Source: Syntrophales bacterium
GTDB lineage: Bacteria; Desulfobacterota; Syntrophia; Syntrophales; UBA2210
Direction: 5' to 3'
Assembly: GCA_023230565.1 (NCBI GenBank)
Contig: JALNXD010000013.1
Coordinates: 1-64,000 of the forward strand
Length of the DNA: 64,000 nt
Under the pieces are notes generated by a model. That model ran no database searches and was not told the DNA's origin. It was given only the letters and a program-made list of their open reading frames with translations. A program made the translations under genes and the position numbers. Shown here one piece after another: positions 26,490-35,061 of this stretch (positions are counted from its first letter, which is position 1; each line of letters starts with the position of its first letter).

Positions 26490-27686
26490 TCAAAATTCGA
26501 ACCTGGTACTTATTTCCTCATCCGTCAAATAACAGGCGGGATCTTCGGCCCATATATCCCCGTGGACCGCTTCGGCCCGGCAGCGGAAATTTCCGCCGCA
26601 GACGAAAAGCCAGCGGCAGGCGGCGCAGCGGCCTTTTACAAAGGATTTTTTATCCTTGAGCTTCGCCAGGAGTTCCATCGATCCGTCCTGCCATATTTCG
26701 CTGAATGGGCGCTCTCTGACATTGCCGAAGGAGATGTTCCGCCAGAACTGATCGGCATGCACCTCGCCGTCCCAGCTTACGCACCCGATGCCGCGGCCTG
26801 AATTGTTCCCCTCGTTCATTCTGAGGAGCTCCAGGACTTCGGCGGCCCGCGCCGGGTCTTCTTTCAAGAGGCGAAGGTAAATGTAAGGGCCGTCGGCATG
26901 GTTGTCCACGGTGAGCACTTCCCTGGGGTTTCCGCGATCGAAGAGGTCGCGGGTCCGGTCCAGTATCATAGCCACTACGTTCCTGGCCTTCCGGTGGCCC
27001 AGATCCTCATCGACAAGTGACGAACCCCGTCCCGAATACACCAGATGATAAAAACAGAGGCGGGGGATGCCTTCCTTTTCCACAAGATCGAAAACAGCAG
27101 GGATTTCTCCGTAATTCGACTTCGTGATGGTAAACCTGATCCCCACCTTGATCCCCTCTTCCATGCAGTTCCTTATGCCCTTGAGGGCCGCCCGAAATGC
27201 CCCTTCGACCCCCCGGAAACGGTCGTGGACCTCACCGATTCCGTCGATGCTGACGCCCACATAGGAAAGTCCCATGGCTCCGTAAAGCCGCGCCTGCTCT
27301 TTCGTAATAAGTGTTCCATTTGTGGAAACGACTGCCCGCATCCCCCGTTTTACGGCATACCGGACCAATTCGGGCAGATCTTTGCGCATGAAGGGTTCGC
27401 CCCCGGAAAAGAGGACCACCGGAACACCGAAACGGGCCAGATCGTCGAGGAGGGTCGTGGCCTCCCCCGTATCGAGTTCGCCGGCATAGTGCAGATTCTG
27501 CGAGCTGGAGTAGCAGTGCAGGCACTTCAGGTTACAGCGGCGGGTTACATTCCAGACCACCACCGGCCGCTTGTCCTTTGAAAACTGCAGGAGATGCGAC
27601 GGCAGCTTCTCAGAAAGGGAGCCGTACCGAAGCACATCCCCGGGCTCCACGCCGCCGCAATATAATTTAGACACACCTATCATCAT
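26490..27686 (-). CDS. ahbC: 12,18-didecarboxysiroheme deacetylase, radical SAM enzyme AhbC
   Basis: Removes the two acetate side chains of didecarboxysiroheme to give iron-coproporphyrin III. The 398-residue protein starts MIGVSKLYCGGVEPGD, typical for AhbC, has the radical SAM motif RRCNLKCLHCYS (CNLKCLHC near residues 52-59), FSGGEPFMR, and C-terminal CVSWDGEVHADQFW and CAACRWLFVCGGNFRCR for a second cluster. Its stop region is 221 bases from hemB. The start overlaps the cobA-hemD stop by four bases (ATGA), coupling it to the previous step of the path. Confidence 0.92.
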   Translation of the reverse strand: MMIGVSKLYCGGVEPGDVLRYGSLSEKLPSHLLQFSKDKRPVVVWNVTRRCNLKCLHCYSSSQNLHYAGELDTGEATTLLDDLARFGVPVVLFSGGEPFMRKDLPELVRYAVKRGMRAVVSTNGTLITKEQARLYGAMGLSYVGVSIDGIGEVHDRFRGVEGAFRAALKGIRNCMEEGIKVGIRFTITKSNYGEIPAVFDLVEKEGIPRLCFYHLVYSGRGSSLVDEDLGHRKARNVVAMILDRTRDLFDRGNPREVLTVDNHADGPYIYLRLLKEDPARAAEVLELLRMNEGNNSGRGIGCVSWDGEVHADQFWRNISFGNVRERPFSEIWQDGSMELLAKLKDKKSFVKGRCAACRWLFVCGGNFRCRAEAVHGDIWAEDPACYLTDEEISTRFEF

Positions 27687-29197
27687 TTACCTTTCATATA
27701 TGCCTCAATAGCCTCTGCGAATCCCGCCATATCATAGGGCCCCTGCATGATATCCGCTTTCAGACCGGCCTTTTCTACAGCCGCCTGCGTTACCGGGCCG
27801 ATGCAGGCAATCGCCACCGAGGGGGGTATTTTCGAAATGCCGCCGATCACTGCGATAAAATTAATCACCGTCGATGGACTTGTAAAGGTGACGACATCGA
27901 CATCACCATCCTCCATCGCCCTGACGAGATCCGATCCGTCCTTTCCGGAACCGACGGTCCGGTAGACGGGCACCACGTCGACAATGGCGCCCCGTTTTGC
28001 AAGGCCCTGCGGAATCACGTCGCGGGCGGTTTCGGCCCGGGGAAGCAGGATCCTCGCGCCGGCGATTTCGAAATTGTCAAAGGCCTTCACCACCCCTTCG
28101 GATATGAATTCCTCCGGAACAAGATCGACCCTCAACCCCATTTTTCCGATTGCGGCCGCCGTGGCGGGACCGATGGTGGCCATCCGGATACCCTTCAGAT
28201 CCCGCACATCCATACCCTTTTCCCGCATCCGCTCAAAAAAGAATTTCACGCCGTTGGCGCTGGTAAAGATGATCCACCGGTAAGAGGCAATCCGTGAAAG
28301 TGCCTCGTCGAGGGGACCCGTATCATCGACCGGCGTCACTCGAATCACCGGAATGGCAATAACGTTTGCCCCTTTCTCGCGAAGGAGCGCCGCAAACGGA
28401 CCCGCCTGTTCTTCCGGCCGTGTCACGACTACGGTTTTTCCGAAAAGGGGCTTCTTTTCGAACCAGGCAAGTTCTTCCCGAAGTCCTACGACATCGCCCA
28501 CGATAAAAATAGCGGGCGGGGAAAATTTCCTCACTTTCGCGACCTCTGCGATATCGGAAAGGGCCGCCGCCAGAGTCTCCTGATCGGGTGTCGTCCCCCG
28601 GCGGATCAGCGCCGCCGGTGTTCGGGGATTCTTTCCCTTTTCGACAAGCATTTTCGTAATGAAAGGGAGATTTTTCACCCCCATGAGAAAGACCAGCGTT
28701 TCGATGCCGGCAAGCTTCTCCCAGTCCAGCCGGCTTTCCTCTTTGGAAGGATCCTCATGGCCGGTGACAAAGGCAACCGTCGACGTATGGCTGCGATGGG
28801 TCAGGGGAATCCCCGCATAGGCCGGAACGGCTACGGCGGAACTGACTCCGGGGACTATCTCGAAGGGAATTCCCGCCGCCGCAAGCACCTGCGCCTCTTC
28901 GCCTCCCCTGCCGAAAATAAAGGGATCGCCTCCTTTCAGCCGGGCCACTGCCCTGCCCTCTCTCGCCTCTTCGACAAGAATCCGGTTCAGTTCGTCCTGG
29001 GAGACCGTATGATCGCCCCCCTTTTTTCCCACATAGATCCGCCGCGCATCGGCCGGCGCATAACCGAGAATGTCTTCATTCACCAGATAATCGTAGACGA
29101 CCGTCTCGGCCTTCTCCAGGCACTCCTTCCCCCTGATGGTCAGAAGCCCCGGATCGCCCGGTCCTCCACCGATTATGTAAACTATGCCCCTGGTCAT
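27683..29197 (-). CDS. cobA-hemD: Fused uroporphyrinogen-III C-methyltransferase / uroporphyrinogen-III synthase
   Basis: Two enzymes in one 504-residue chain. Residues 1-240 are the methyltransferase making precorrin-2 (VYIIGGGPGDPGLLTIRG, ARLKGGDPFIFGRGGEE, VTGHEDP); residues 255-504 are HemD, closing hydroxymethylbilane to uroporphyrinogen III (VVVTRPEEQAGPFAALL, WIIFTSANGVKFF, VTFTSPSTVINF). The fusion is common in bacteria using siroheme. I chose ATG 29197; a GTG lies three codons earlier. It is coupled by a 4-base overlap to ahbC. Confidence 0.93.
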   Translation of the reverse strand: MTRGIVYIIGGGPGDPGLLTIRGKECLEKAETVVYDYLVNEDILGYAPADARRIYVGKKGGDHTVSQDELNRILVEEAREGRAVARLKGGDPFIFGRGGEEAQVLAAAGIPFEIVPGVSSAVAVPAYAGIPLTHRSHTSTVAFVTGHEDPSKEESRLDWEKLAGIETLVFLMGVKNLPFITKMLVEKGKNPRTPAALIRRGTTPDQETLAAALSDIAEVAKVRKFSPPAIFIVGDVVGLREELAWFEKKPLFGKTVVVTRPEEQAGPFAALLREKGANVIAIPVIRVTPVDDTGPLDEALSRIASYRWIIFTSANGVKFFFERMREKGMDVRDLKGIRMATIGPATAAAIGKMGLRVDLVPEEFISEGVVKAFDNFEIAGARILLPRAETARDVIPQGLAKRGAIVDVVPVYRTVGSGKDGSDLVRAMEDGDVDVVTFTSPSTVINFIAVIGGISKIPPSVAIACIGPVTQAAVEKAGLKADIMQGPYDMAGFAEAIEAYMKGK

Positions 29198-29226
29198 TCG
29201 TTTCACTCTTTACATAAGGCGACTTC

Positions 29227-29345
29227 GCAAGAAGCTCCTCATGCCAGCTGCGCCCCCAATATAATTGGAAGTAAGTGGTGTTTTCCAAATTCACTTACTT
29301 AGAAGCTCCTTTGCCAACTAGGCCGGCAATATGACGGGAAGTGAG
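29227..29345 (+). repeat. Two tandem copies of a dispersed intergenic repeat
   Basis: Copy 1 (29227-29273) reads GCAAGAAGCTCCTCATGCC, then CAATATAATTGGAAGT; copy 2 (29301-29345) reads AGAAGCTCCTTTGCC, then GGCAATATGACGGGAAGTGAG. Between them AAGTAAGTG and CACTTACTT can pair as a hairpin. Related copies are near 55.7 and 63.2 kb. The region separates cobA-hemD from hemC and holds no gene. Confidence 0.7.
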
Positions 29346-29454
29346 CAACGCTTTCACATACTGCGTGTTCTTTGTGTGTATTCAGGCAGGGAATTTGACC
29401 GCGAATCAGTTGTTTTCAGGCTACCGTGCCGTCGATGCACAAACGCTCCTTGAA

Positions 29455-30387
29455 TCAGCAATTGCCATATTCAATATCGAGCAGCTCTTTTCCTCCCCGC
29501 GACAGAATTCTTTCCGCCACCTGCTTGCCCAGTTGCTCCCAACTTTTGATATCTCCCCTGGCACTTTCAGCGATAATTACTCTCCCATCCGCGCTTCCCA
29601 CCATGCCGCGCAAAGTCATCTCATCTCCTGTAACTTGAGCAAACCCTGCGATGGGAACCTGGCATCCGCCACCAAGGTAGGCAAGGAAAGCCCGTTCAGC
29701 TGATATTTCGTAAAGAGTCTGCCTGTGGTTCAAAAAAGTGATCATATTCCGAACCGTCTCATCATCTTTACGAATTTCGACTCCTAATACACCCTGTCCT
29801 GCTGCAGGGAGTAGTATCTCCGCGGGTATAAACTGGGATATTTCATTTACGAGATTCATCCGCCGAATTCCTGCGGCTGCGAGAATAACTCCGTCGAGTT
29901 TTTCCGTATCGATTTTTTTTATCCTCGTGCCGATATTTCCTCTTATCGGGACCACTTCAATATCAGGCATAAAATTTAACAGCTGCATACGGCGCCGTAA
30001 CGATCCCGTTCCAATCCGGCCGCCGGACGGAAATTCCTCAAGCTTGAGCTTTCTCCTTGAGATCAAAACGTCCCGGGGGTCTTCCCTGGCCGGAACTGCC
30101 GCTATTTCAAATTCATCAGCCAGTTCAACAGGCACATCCTTCATGCTGTGGACGGCCATATCTATTTTTCCGGAGAGGAGGGCATCTTCAATCTCTTTGA
30201 CAAATACTCCTTTCCCTCCGATCTCCACAAGGGAAATGTTCTGCATCCTGTCCCCTTTAGTCCTTATGGGAAGAATTTCGAATACGAGATCCCGGTATCG
30301 TGAAGTCAATTGCGCTGCAATAATTTCGGCTTGCACCAGGGCGAGATCGCTCCCCCTTGTTCCTATCTTGAATGTCTGTCGATTTAT
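29455..30387 (-). CDS. hemC: Hydroxymethylbilane synthase, probably starting at ATA
   Basis: Polymerises four porphobilinogens into hydroxymethylbilane. Features: dipyrromethane-cofactor Cys in GGGCQVPIAGFAQV near residue 242, HSMKDVPVEL, and GTGSLRRRMQLL. The first standard start in frame is GTG 30336 (MQAEII), but it would remove the conserved N-terminus FKIGTRGSDLALV, whose Arg and Ser are part of the fold. The frame is open upstream with AGGAGGG at 30394-30400, six bases before ATA 30385-30387 (and ATT 30391-30393 directly after the site). Starting at ATA gives 310 residues, the normal family length. hemA lies 22 bases upstream. So a rare start codon, or an ATG-to-ATA change, is likely. 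Confidence 0.93.
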   Translation of the reverse strand: MNRQTFKIGTRGSDLALVQAEIIAAQLTSRYRDLVFEILPIRTKGDRMQNISLVEIGGKGVFVKEIEDALLSGKIDMAVHSMKDVPVELADEFEIAAVPAREDPRDVLISRRKLKLEEFPSGGRIGTGSLRRRMQLLNFMPDIEVVPIRGNIGTRIKKIDTEKLDGVILAAAGIRRMNLVNEISQFIPAEILLPAAGQGVLGVEIRKDDETVRNMITFLNHRQTLYEISAERAFLAYLGGGCQVPIAGFAQVTGDEMTLRGMVGSADGRVIIAESARGDIKSWEQLGKQVAERILSRGGKELLDIEYGNC

Positions 30388-30409
30388 GTCAATCCCTCCT
30401 CTGACCTGG

Positions 30410-31690
30410 TTATTTCAGATGCCGGTCCTTTTCCAGTCCAAACAGTTCTCTGACAACCGCCACATACTGGTCGGACCCTCCATTCTCACTTATTTCCTTC
30501 AGATTCGTCACCGGAAGATGCAGTATTTTATTAATTACCGACTGGACAAGCGCTTCTATGTGAAACCGCTCCTCCTCTCGCAATTCTCTCATCCATGATA
30601 TCGATCGCGTAAACTCTCCCTTCGTAATATCATCAATTTTACTTCTCAGTTCAATGATCGTCGGCACTACCTGAAGAGTGGCGTGCCATCTCTGAAAATT
30701 GCCAACTTCTTCATCAATAATCCTGCGTGCTTTATCCGCTTCCTCGCGGCGGTTTTTTAAATTCCTGTCCGCAATGTTTTGAAGATCATCGATATTGTAC
30801 AGATATACATTATCTATTTCTCCTGCGTCGGGATTGATATCCCTTGGCAGCGCGATATCAATGAGAAAGAGAAGCCTGTTCTTCCTCCTCCTGAGTGCCT
30901 TTTCAATCATAGTTCGATCTATAATAAATCCGGGAGCGCCTGTTGAGCTTATTACTATATCAGATTTTCCCAACTGTTCTTCCAATACATCAAAAGGAGC
31001 CGCTTTACCCCTAAATTCGCCGGCCAATCGAAGAGCCTTATCATATGTTCTGTTTATGACCGTGAATTCATTTACACCCCGCTCCACCAGATGTCTGGCG
31101 GCCAATTCGGCCATTTCTCCAGCTCCGACCAAGAGCACCGATTTTTCTTCAAGTGATCCGAATATTTTTTTTGACAGCTCCACGGCAGCATAGCCAACGG
31201 AAACTGCATTCGCTGAAATTGCCGTTTCCGTGCGCACACGTTTGGCCGTACGAAAGGCATGATGCAGGAGTTTATTCAGAATTACGCCCGTTACTTTTTC
31301 TTCCACACAAAGCCTGTAGGCCTCTTTTACCTGCCCCAGAATCTGGGGTTCGCCCATTATGAGTGAATCTATGCCTGAAGCCACTTTAAAAAGATGCCGT
31401 ACCGCATCTTCGTCCCTGTACGTATACAGACAGGCCGCCATTTCCTTCACTGTAAGATTTCCAAGCGAATAAATCAAATTTTTCAACCGCGCAACTGCCG
31501 AATTCACATCGTCAGTGTGTACGAGCACCTCAACGCGATTACAGGTCGATACGCAAAAAGCCTCTTTGATATGAGGTATATTTTTTACATCCCTTACGGT
31601 TCCTCTCTCGTCGTCACAGGCAATCGACAGCCTCTCCCTCAGTTCTAAAGGTGCTGTTTTGTGATTCATTCCCAAAAGTACGATCTTCAT
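30410..31690 (-). CDS. hemA: Glutamyl-tRNA reductase
   Basis: First committed step of the C5 heme route: reduces glutamyl-tRNA to glutamate 1-semialdehyde with NADPH. The 426 residues show LLGMNHKTAPLELRERL, the catalytic Cys in FCVSTCNRVEV, GEPQILGQVK, and a Rossmann motif LLVGAGEMAELAARHL. I chose ATG 31690 (MKIVLLGMNHK), 10 bases after the stop of the HemX/CcsA-like gene, over a longer frame. Glutamate semialdehyde aminomutase (hemL) is not in the window. Confidence 0.96.
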   Translation of the reverse strand: MKIVLLGMNHKTAPLELRERLSIACDDERGTVRDVKNIPHIKEAFCVSTCNRVEVLVHTDDVNSAVARLKNLIYSLGNLTVKEMAACLYTYRDEDAVRHLFKVASGIDSLIMGEPQILGQVKEAYRLCVEEKVTGVILNKLLHHAFRTAKRVRTETAISANAVSVGYAAVELSKKIFGSLEEKSVLLVGAGEMAELAARHLVERGVNEFTVINRTYDKALRLAGEFRGKAAPFDVLEEQLGKSDIVISSTGAPGFIIDRTMIEKALRRRKNRLLFLIDIALPRDINPDAGEIDNVYLYNIDDLQNIADRNLKNRREEADKARRIIDEEVGNFQRWHATLQVVPTIIELRSKIDDITKGEFTRSISWMRELREEERFHIEALVQSVINKILHLPVTNLKEISENGGSDQYVAVVRELFGLEKDRHLK

Positions 31691-31700
31691 TATGCCCTGA

Positions 31701-32516
31701 TCAAAAACTGTGCACTGTTGCAAAAAGCAGATTCACGCCTACAAAGGCGAAGAGAAGGAAAACAAATGCCCCTATGGAAAGAAAGGCGGCTTTTTTTCCT
31801 TTCCATCCTATGGCGAGCCGCTGATGCACGAGGAGTGCGCACATCAGCCAGGAAACCAGCGTAGCCACCTGCTTCGGATCTCCCTGCAGCTCTGTTCCCC
31901 ACACAGTGCGTGCCCAGACGACACCGGCGACAATCCCCGCCGTGAGCAACATAAATCCCCATATGACTGATATATGATTAATTCGGTCCAGATCTCTGAG
32001 CGGCGGCAGAAAGCGGCTCATACTATCTATTTTCCTTTTTTTCAAATATTTGTCCTGTACGAGGTATATAAAAGCCGATACACAGGCAAGCGCAAAAAAC
32101 GCACCACCCGCAAGTGATAATATAACATGAATCGTAACCCATGATGTATTGAGCATTTCCGGCGTCCGGAAATTGTCAACAATATCCGCCGAGGAACCGA
32201 TGACAAGAATCAGCGCTATCGGCGCTACAAAGGCACCGAGAACTCTCGTTTTCGTCCTGATCTGAAACGCAAGATAAAGACCGACAATAGCCCATGCAAC
32301 AAAGGAAACCGCCTCTGAGGAACTTATTACCGGACTTTGTCCGGTTTCCACCCACCGGAAAGCAATAAAGATTGTGTGAAGCGCAAAAGCGGACATAAGA
32401 ACCCACGTTGCGGCTTTTGCAACAGCAATCCGGCGCACCGCCAAAGATGCCGCATAGATCGCCGTACTTGCAAGGTATGCCGCCAGTGCGCATTTAAATA
32501 AAATCGCAACCATCAT
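31701..32516 (-). CDS. CcsA/HemX-family membrane protein
   Basis: Polytopic membrane protein of 271 residues with about eight hydrophobic helices. The segment VWGTELQGDPKQVATLVSWLMCA corresponds to the tryptophan-rich WWD motif of cytochrome c assembly proteins, WG-x4-G-DPKE-x-W, here in a degenerate form. Two roles are possible: CcsA, carrying heme across the membrane for cytochrome c assembly, or HemX, which tunes HemA level. The position just upstream of hemA and the weakened WWD motif favour HemX-like; this is inference. It overlaps the Met8-like gene by four bases. Confidence 0.82.
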   Translation of the reverse strand: MMVAILFKCALAAYLASTAIYAASLAVRRIAVAKAATWVLMSAFALHTIFIAFRWVETGQSPVISSSEAVSFVAWAIVGLYLAFQIRTKTRVLGAFVAPIALILVIGSSADIVDNFRTPEMLNTSWVTIHVILSLAGGAFFALACVSAFIYLVQDKYLKKRKIDSMSRFLPPLRDLDRINHISVIWGFMLLTAGIVAGVVWARTVWGTELQGDPKQVATLVSWLMCALLVHQRLAIGWKGKKAAFLSIGAFVFLLFAFVGVNLLFATVHSF

Positions 32517-33214
32517 TCACCTGCATAGTCCGGGAGCATTTCGTGTGACAGTATGTCTTGTATCTGGGAGCGATCCATTTTTTCACCTGTAAGCTCGACA
32601 ATCTTTTCTATGATTGCATCGACATCTTTTTTCCTTATAAGCTCGAGAAGGCCCGAATCAAGCACTGACTCGTAAAGAAGTCGATTTTTACTGGAAGACA
32701 TTTTCCTTGCACTTACCTTTTGTCTCAGTATGCCCATAATCTCAATGAGCCCGGCATATTCGCTCCCATAGTTCTTTTCTATTTCCTGTCTGATCCTCTT
32801 TGCCAGCGCCGGGCTTTTACCACCCGTGGATACGGCAACAGTGAGTTCGCCCTGCTGGAAGGAAGAAGGCAGTATACAATTGCAAAGCGACGGATTATCG
32901 ACAATATTGACCAGAAGGCCCCGCTTTTCTCCATCTTCATAAATTTTACTGTTTACTTCAACAACATCGGTCGCTCCTATCAGAAAGACTGCATCCTTGA
33001 TGTATTCACTGCGATAATCATCATCAATATGGTCGATATCCCCCTTTTTTTTCATCTGTTCAAGCTCCGGCACAAGAAAGCGCGACACAACGACAACTTT
33101 ACTGCCGCAGCGTACAAGCCGAGCGGCTTTGCGGCATGCCACTTCGCCCCCTCCGACAACAAGGCAGCGCCGATTTGCAAGATTGAGAAATATGGGATAA
33201 TAGGACATAGTCAT
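32513..33214 (-). CDS. Precorrin-2 dehydrogenase / sirohydrochlorin ferrochelatase (Met8-like)
   Basis: Oxidises precorrin-2 to sirohydrochlorin with NAD and may insert iron to give siroheme. The 233-residue protein has the Rossmann motif CLVVGGGEVACRKAARL, VNIVDNPSLCNCILPS and TGGKSPALAKRIRQEIE, the CysG N-domain/Met8 pattern. It provides the siroheme that AhbA/B consumes. Two ATGs (33214 and 33208) are near GAAAAGAC; the first is shown. First gene of the leftward cluster; the promoter must lie in 33215-33346, shared with the divergent prmA. Confidence 0.9.
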   Translation of the reverse strand: MTMSYYPIFLNLANRRCLVVGGGEVACRKAARLVRCGSKVVVVSRFLVPELEQMKKKGDIDHIDDDYRSEYIKDAVFLIGATDVVEVNSKIYEDGEKRGLLVNIVDNPSLCNCILPSSFQQGELTVAVSTGGKSPALAKRIRQEIEKNYGSEYAGLIEIMGILRQKVSARKMSSSKNRLLYESVLDSGLLELIRKKDVDAIIEKIVELTGEKMDRSQIQDILSHEMLPDYAGE

Positions 33215-33346
33215 GTCTTTTCAATAAAAATGACTTGTTATCACGAAGACCGGTAAAATTCAAGTAGCTTGAATTCTCAAAGAAAAGAAGCTATATAGAA
33301 CGAACTGAAAGTTCTCGGTCAGATAACAAAAAGGGGGAGAAACGGC

Positions 33347-34285
33347 ATGCCCGCGGCAAAAGAATCGTGGATTGAAATCACTGTAAAAACACCATCGGAG
33401 TTGAGCGACGCGATAGCAAATTTTTTGGAAGAACTGGGGACTAAAGGAGTATTTCAGGAAGAAACAGAGGAGGATTCGTTTAATAACCTTCCGATCCCGA
33501 GGGAGGTCGAAGAATTGAAAGCTTATCTCCCCTATTCTCCCGAATCCGGTACCCGGCTTAAGGAACTCGGCAATTACATTAGCAGCCTTTCCGAGCTTTT
33601 TCCGGAAAAAAGCATTCCGACTTTCTCGACATCAACCATAATAGATCCTGACTGGGCGGAACGGTGGAAAAAATATTTCAAACCACTCCGGGTAAGCAAA
33701 AATATCATCGTGAAACCCACGTGGGAGCGTTACATCCCGGAGGGCAGGGATATTGTAATAGAAATCGATCCGGGAATGGCATTCGGAACTGGACAGCATG
33801 CCTCAACCAGGCTTTGCATAAATGCATTGGAAGAAATAATTCTCAGAGACAGGCCTCATGAACGCTGGGATGTACTTGATGTGGGAACAGGCACAGGCAT
33901 TCTGGCAATCTGCTGCATCAAACTTGGTGTCGAACATGTTATGGCGATTGACCTGGATAATCAGGCAATCGAAATAGCAGGAAAAAACATAGAAATTAAC
34001 CACGTAGCCGATAAAATCGATATCGTGAATCGCGACGCTTCAATGGTCAGGGGTTCCTTCAACCTCATTGTCGCAAACCTGACGGCACCCACACTTATAA
34101 ACCTGCAGGAGCAACTTGTATCCATGATGAAGCCAGGCGGGTACCTTGTGGCGTCAGGGATCACGGATATGTATATCAATCAGATAGAAAAAGTTTTCAA
34201 GTCGGACAGTATTTCCATTTATGAAAGGCTTGCTGAAAAGGAATGGGTCTGCATTGTATTCAGGAAAAAGGAAAGCCCGCAATGA
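33347..34285 (+). CDS. prmA: Ribosomal protein L11 methyltransferase
   Basis: SAM-dependent methylation of ribosomal protein L11. The 312 residues show the N-terminal ferredoxin-like domain (WIEITVKTPSELSDAI), DPDWAERWKKYFKPLRV, the family DPGMAFGTGQHAST block near residue 142, SAM motif DVLDVGTGTGILAI, and NLTAPTL. GGGGGAG precedes the ATG. The stop overlaps the start of rsmE as ATGA. Confidence 0.95.
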   Translation: MPAAKESWIEITVKTPSELSDAIANFLEELGTKGVFQEETEEDSFNNLPIPREVEELKAYLPYSPESGTRLKELGNYISSLSELFPEKSIPTFSTSTIIDPDWAERWKKYFKPLRVSKNIIVKPTWERYIPEGRDIVIEIDPGMAFGTGQHASTRLCINALEEIILRDRPHERWDVLDVGTGTGILAICCIKLGVEHVMAIDLDNQAIEIAGKNIEINHVADKIDIVNRDASMVRGSFNLIVANLTAPTLINLQEQLVSMMKPGGYLVASGITDMYINQIEKVFKSDSISIYERLAEKEWVCIVFRKKESPQ

Positions 34286-35061
34286 CAGCACCGCGGATAT
34301 ACAGCCCTGGAAAGAAAGATAAAGAAGGATTTATAGAACTCGGAGAAGAAGACTGCCATTACATAAAGCATGTAGTAAGACTCAAGCCGAAAGACAGTAT
34401 TATCCTTTTCGATGGCGGCGGCTGCGAGTATCAGGCCGTCATTGACCGGTACACGGAATCAGGCGTTATTCTTCAAATCACCGAGGTTGAAGCTATAGAT
34501 ACTGATCCGCACGTAAAAATTACAGTTGCCCAGTCGCTTCCCAAAGAAACAAAGATGGATTTTATAATCCGGAAATCAACCGAGCTTGGAGCATGGAGAA
34601 TTATCCCTTTTATCTCAGCGAGAAGCGTTCCCCGCCTTACTGAGGAAAAGAAAGCGGCACGTGTAAAAAGGTGGCGAAAAATTGCCGCTGAAGCGGCCAC
34701 ACAAAGCTTGAGAGTTCATGTACCGCATGTAGATGAGATCGTTCCCTTTGCATCGGCATTGGAAAAGGCCCGCAAAGAAGCCCTGAATATCATTTTTTGG
34801 GAGGAGGAAACGGAGAAGGGGATAAGAGATATCCTCAATGATACGGCCGTTGAGGGGAAAAAGGATATCATGGTCGTAATTGGGCCGGAAGGAGGATTCA
34901 CGCGAGACGAAGCGGCACGAGCCGTTGAAAAGGGATTTTCAAGCGTCCATCTGGGAAGCCGGATTCTTAGAGTTGAAACGGTATCGCTCGCAGTCCTGGC
35001 AATTATTCAGTATGAACTGGGGCTCATCGGTTCGCCGGTAGTAAGGAAAGGCACGTTATGA
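34282..35061 (+). CDS. rsmE: 16S rRNA (uracil1498-N3)-methyltransferase
   Basis: Methylates U1498 of 16S rRNA. The 259-residue protein has HYIKHVVRLKPKDSI, RSVPRLTEEK and the SPOUT knot VVIGPEGGFTRDEA and LGSRILRVETVSLAVLAIIQYE. Start and stop both overlap the neighbours by four bases, placing it in a prmA-rsmE-RDD operon, a common pairing. Confidence 0.95.
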   Translation: MTAPRIYSPGKKDKEGFIELGEEDCHYIKHVVRLKPKDSIILFDGGGCEYQAVIDRYTESGVILQITEVEAIDTDPHVKITVAQSLPKETKMDFIIRKSTELGAWRIIPFISARSVPRLTEEKKAARVKRWRKIAAEAATQSLRVHVPHVDEIVPFASALEKARKEALNIIFWEEETEKGIRDILNDTAVEGKKDIMVVIGPEGGFTRDEAARAVEKGFSSVHLGSRILRVETVSLAVLAIIQYELGLIGSPVVRKGTL

